DNA of 64,000 nucleotides, from contig CM063114.1 of the NCBI GenBank assembly GCA_031841125.1, positions 9,114,001 through 9,178,000 on the forward strand. The letters are read 5' to 3'. This document shows positions 61,994 through 64,000 of this stretch, piece by piece. A model generated the notes under the pieces. That model had not been told where the DNA came from. It saw nothing but the letters and a program-made list of their open reading frames with translations, and searched no databases. A program made the translations under genes and the position numbers. Source of the stretch: Acanthococcus lagerstroemiae. Its lineage: Eukaryota; Arthropoda; Insecta; Hemiptera; Eriococcidae. Positions within the stretch are counted from its first letter, which is position 1, and the number at the start of each line of letters is the position of its first letter.

Positions 61994-62209
61994 CCTCATC
62001 TGGAACGCGTTGACGGTATAATTTGTATAATAACACAGAGTATCAATGGATATGGTAACGGCTTGTCTAATTTTGGATGCCATTAGTATGCAATCGGCAG
62101 CCAGTAACTGTAGTAATTTCTTTGGTGTGTCGCAGGTACATAGGAATCTGTCGAACAAATTTACAGCTAACGGAAACACTTGATCCTCGCAGTTCAGCTC
62201 GTCGCAGAC
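61994..62209 (-). CDS. CycD: cyclin D, exon 2 (core of the cyclin box)
   Basis: Starts after the acceptor tttttgtttcag (62221-62210) and ends at AGG|GTGAGT. It is 216 bases, 72 codons, phase 0 at both ends, exactly the size and phases of human CCND1 exon 2. The translation VCDELNCEDQVFPLAVNLFD, RFLCTCDTPKKLLQLLAADC, ILMASKIRQ, then LCYYTNYTVNAFQMR aligns without gaps with [20 protein letters not shown]...ASKMKE...YTDNSIRPEELL. The lysine of ASK corresponds to CCND1 Lys112, essential for CDK binding. DRFL and the LQLL helix are kept. The protein is diverged in the last 25 residues. Exon 1, encoding the Rb-binding LxCxE region and the first helix, was not found up to 64000. Confidence 0.95.
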
Positions 62210-62587
62210 CTGAAACAAAAACGTAATTGTAGCCATCAATAAAGCTTTCGGAAAGAATAATAATAAGTTCTGAAATACAGCATACGATTACATGACACAT
62301 AGGCCGCCATGCAGACGTTCTTTTTGAACACTTATATCCTTTCTTGTATCGAAGATGAATAAGATATACGTAAGTCATTTGAATCGTATCATTAACACGA
62401 CAAATATAGAATCATTCTATCAGGACAGTGTCGAAAGCATATATTTGAATTCAATTACCAACATGATAGAAGAGCATGGCTATAGTCTAAGACGTGTGCA
62501 TTAGTCATTTAAAACGTCACCAATCAACCATTCATACGCACAACGATACTTTTTCCAGCTTGAATGATACTTGAAATCAATTTTCAG

Positions 62588-63090
62588 TTGGGTAGCAGAG
62601 CGTGGCCGTATCAAACATAGAGTAGATGAATTATTTAAACATCAGTCTATGAAGTGATCTGAGCTCATTCTGCGAAACGAAAAGAATTAGGCACGCATAC
62701 ATTATATTTCAACTTCCAGCATGGTAGCGGTATGGCAGATTCTGAAGAATGTCTGTAAGTCATCTCAAGATGAGCAGGCCCAGCATCAGAATTCTCCTGT
62801 GGGGTGGATGCCACGGTGTTGACCCTTAAAAGTACACATTAAAACCACTAACTGGGTAGCTGAGTGTGGCTGTATCAAACATGAGTAGATGAATTATTTG
62901 AACATCAGTGGAAGTGATTTGAACTCATCCCGCTAAATGACAAAAGTTATGCAAGCACACATCAGATTTCAATTTCCAATATGGAAGCAGATCACGGTAG
63001 ATTCTAAAGAATAAGTGATCTAAAGATGAGCAGGCCCACATCATTCTCCTGTGAGGTGAATTTCATGGTGTTGACCTTTCAAAGTAATAA
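62588..63090. repeat. tandem duplication of about 264 bp
   Basis: 62588-62848 and 62852-63090 share 'tgggtagcwgagygtggc', 'tatcaaaca', 'agtagatgaattattt', 'tctaa/ctgaagaat', 'gatgagcaggccca', 'ttctcctgtg' and 'ggtgttgacc'. The copies differ by small deletions. Confidence 0.8.
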
Positions 63091-63309
63091 ATAAAACACT
63101 CATTTGCGAAAGAAGCGAGAAACATTTTTTCAACTGTACACAGTATTTCTATGAAAAAATTAACTTTTCAGAGAATTTTCATGAAAAAACTTTATATTCC
63201 ATAACCACGAAGATCATTCCCAAATTTCCCCATCCCATTAAAAACCGACTCTGAAATCAAGAAACGTATCATGTGATTAACTTGAAACAGTTTGCGAACA
63301 AGACAGGTA

Positions 63310-63412
63310 CCATCAACTAGGGTAATATCGGCCACTCATGAATTGTGGTAAGAGCGCTAATATCGTTATCAGTAAACAAGTCATGCGTGGCCGATATTAC
63401 CCCAGTTGATGG
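63310..63412. mobile_element. 103-bp hairpin MITE
   Basis: Arms of about 33 bases are near-perfect inverted copies: CCATCAACTAGGGTAATATC and on to GGCCACTCATGA, against the complement at the right end. TA flanks both sides (63308-63309 and 63413-63414). The loop is about 35 bases. It is a minimal TA-targeting foldback. A transcript could fold into a precursor-like stem. Confidence 0.8.
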
Positions 63413-64000
63413 TACATACGCCAATGGAACCACATAAGTTAATGAAGAAAGATAGAACTACACGAATAACAAGGATAAGGTTGTTGGATTTTAAAATCGA
63501 AACAATTAAAACTATCAAATAGATAAGGTAAGACATGATCTAATACTACAGATAGATTTGTAGCCAAATATAAACGCATTATGAAACAAATTAACTCCAC
63601 CGCATTAGCAATCATAAACACGTGGGCAGCCCATTCATGAAAAGGGTTAACTCAATAAGTTGTTAAGTAACCTAAATAGATAAGCTTAGGAGCAATCAAC
63701 TCACTTCACTTTAACGGATTCAACTGATCTAACTCCAGAGTTAACGAAGATGCGACTCTTCAACTAATTTAATGATTTGATGAGGAACGTAAATTATTTA
63801 TTCATTTCAACTTATCAATTCATTGCGTTGATGAATTTTACTTATATTTGTTCAACAAGTCTAAAGATAGCGAATCGAGTAGGAAAATTTTGTATTTTCT
63901 CATTTCTATAAGCAGGAGTTGACCTGTACACATTCCTGTCTGGATCCGGCTCAGAGGCCCAACATACAGTAGTAGCAAAGGAAATTGTTGCAAATTTTTT

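Larger units (their letters stand above)
62210..64000 (-). other. CycD: cyclin D intron 1 (part); no exon 1 seen
   Basis: AT-rich sequence upstream of exon 2 in the direction of transcription. I looked for a phase-0 donor after a WM(L/M)E-type end on the minus strand and found none. It holds a tandem duplication (62588-63090), a small hairpin element (63310-63412) and nothing else recognisable. Confidence 0.6.

Noticed and set aside
62700..62760. Minus-strand 'LQTFFRICHTATMLE' followed by GT, resembling the end of cyclin D exon 1
   Set aside because: Open for only about 18 codons, non-consensus donor, and it lies in a tandem duplication.

Overview
This is an intron- and repeat-rich animal nuclear DNA window, most likely from an arthropod and probably an insect. 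The only host gene I can identify has vertebrate-like intron positions and very long introns, with no operon-like layout. The mobile DNA (RTE-like and Jockey-like LINE remnants, hAT-type, piggyBac-type and TA-duplicating non-autonomous elements, several degenerate satellites) is typical of insect genomes. I cannot name the species.

The host gene is a D-type cyclin on the minus strand, covering at least 22.5-62.2 kb. Four exons can be read. Exon 2 (61994-62209) and exon 3 (31878-32034) carry the first cyclin fold. Their lengths and phases match human CCND1 exon 2 (216 bp, phase 0/0) and exon 3 (160 bp there, 157 here, phase 0/1). The lysine and glutamate that contact the CDK partner are both present. 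Exon 4 (27068-27179) matches by position, phase and pattern but has an apparent one-base frameshift next to a run of five G. The last exon (22591-22953) holds the C-terminal cyclin-fold end and a TPT motif like the CCND1 phosphodegron, followed by an unusually long tail and a poly(A) signal. Exon 1 was not found and probably lies beyond position 64000. Intron 2 alone is about 30 kb and contains nearly everything between 32.0 and 62.0 kb.

Layout. 1-9.6 kb: small hAT-type elements, a duplicated segment, and RTE-like LINE and SINE debris. 9.6-14.1 kb: a degenerate satellite of about 130-bp units that forms alternating dimers in part of the array. 14.1-14.6 kb: a foldback element. 16.3-18.9 kb: the same satellite superfamily in opposite orientation. 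20.3-20.9 kb: a piggyBac-type MITE. 24.2-26.2 kb: a second satellite carrying nested hAT-type elements. 28.2-29.4 kb: a third satellite of about 97 bp. 30.3-31.9 kb: a LINE tail and a triplicated repeat that ends exactly at the exon 3 splice donor. 32-62 kb (cyclin D intron 2): minisatellites at 35 and 40.5 kb, a tandem duplication at 43 kb, two copies of a 600-bp inverted-repeat element at 45 and 48.5 kb, two more inverted-repeat elements at 49.5-51 kb, and LINE remnants at 56.5-59.6 kb. A six-copy dispersed repeat is scattered through the whole window.

I found no rRNA, no intact tRNA, no CRISPR array and no prokaryotic defence system. The most interesting points are the state of the cyclin D gene, the decoy splice-donor repeats beside exon 3, the oppositely oriented satellite arrays and the excess of long poly(G)/poly(C) tracts.
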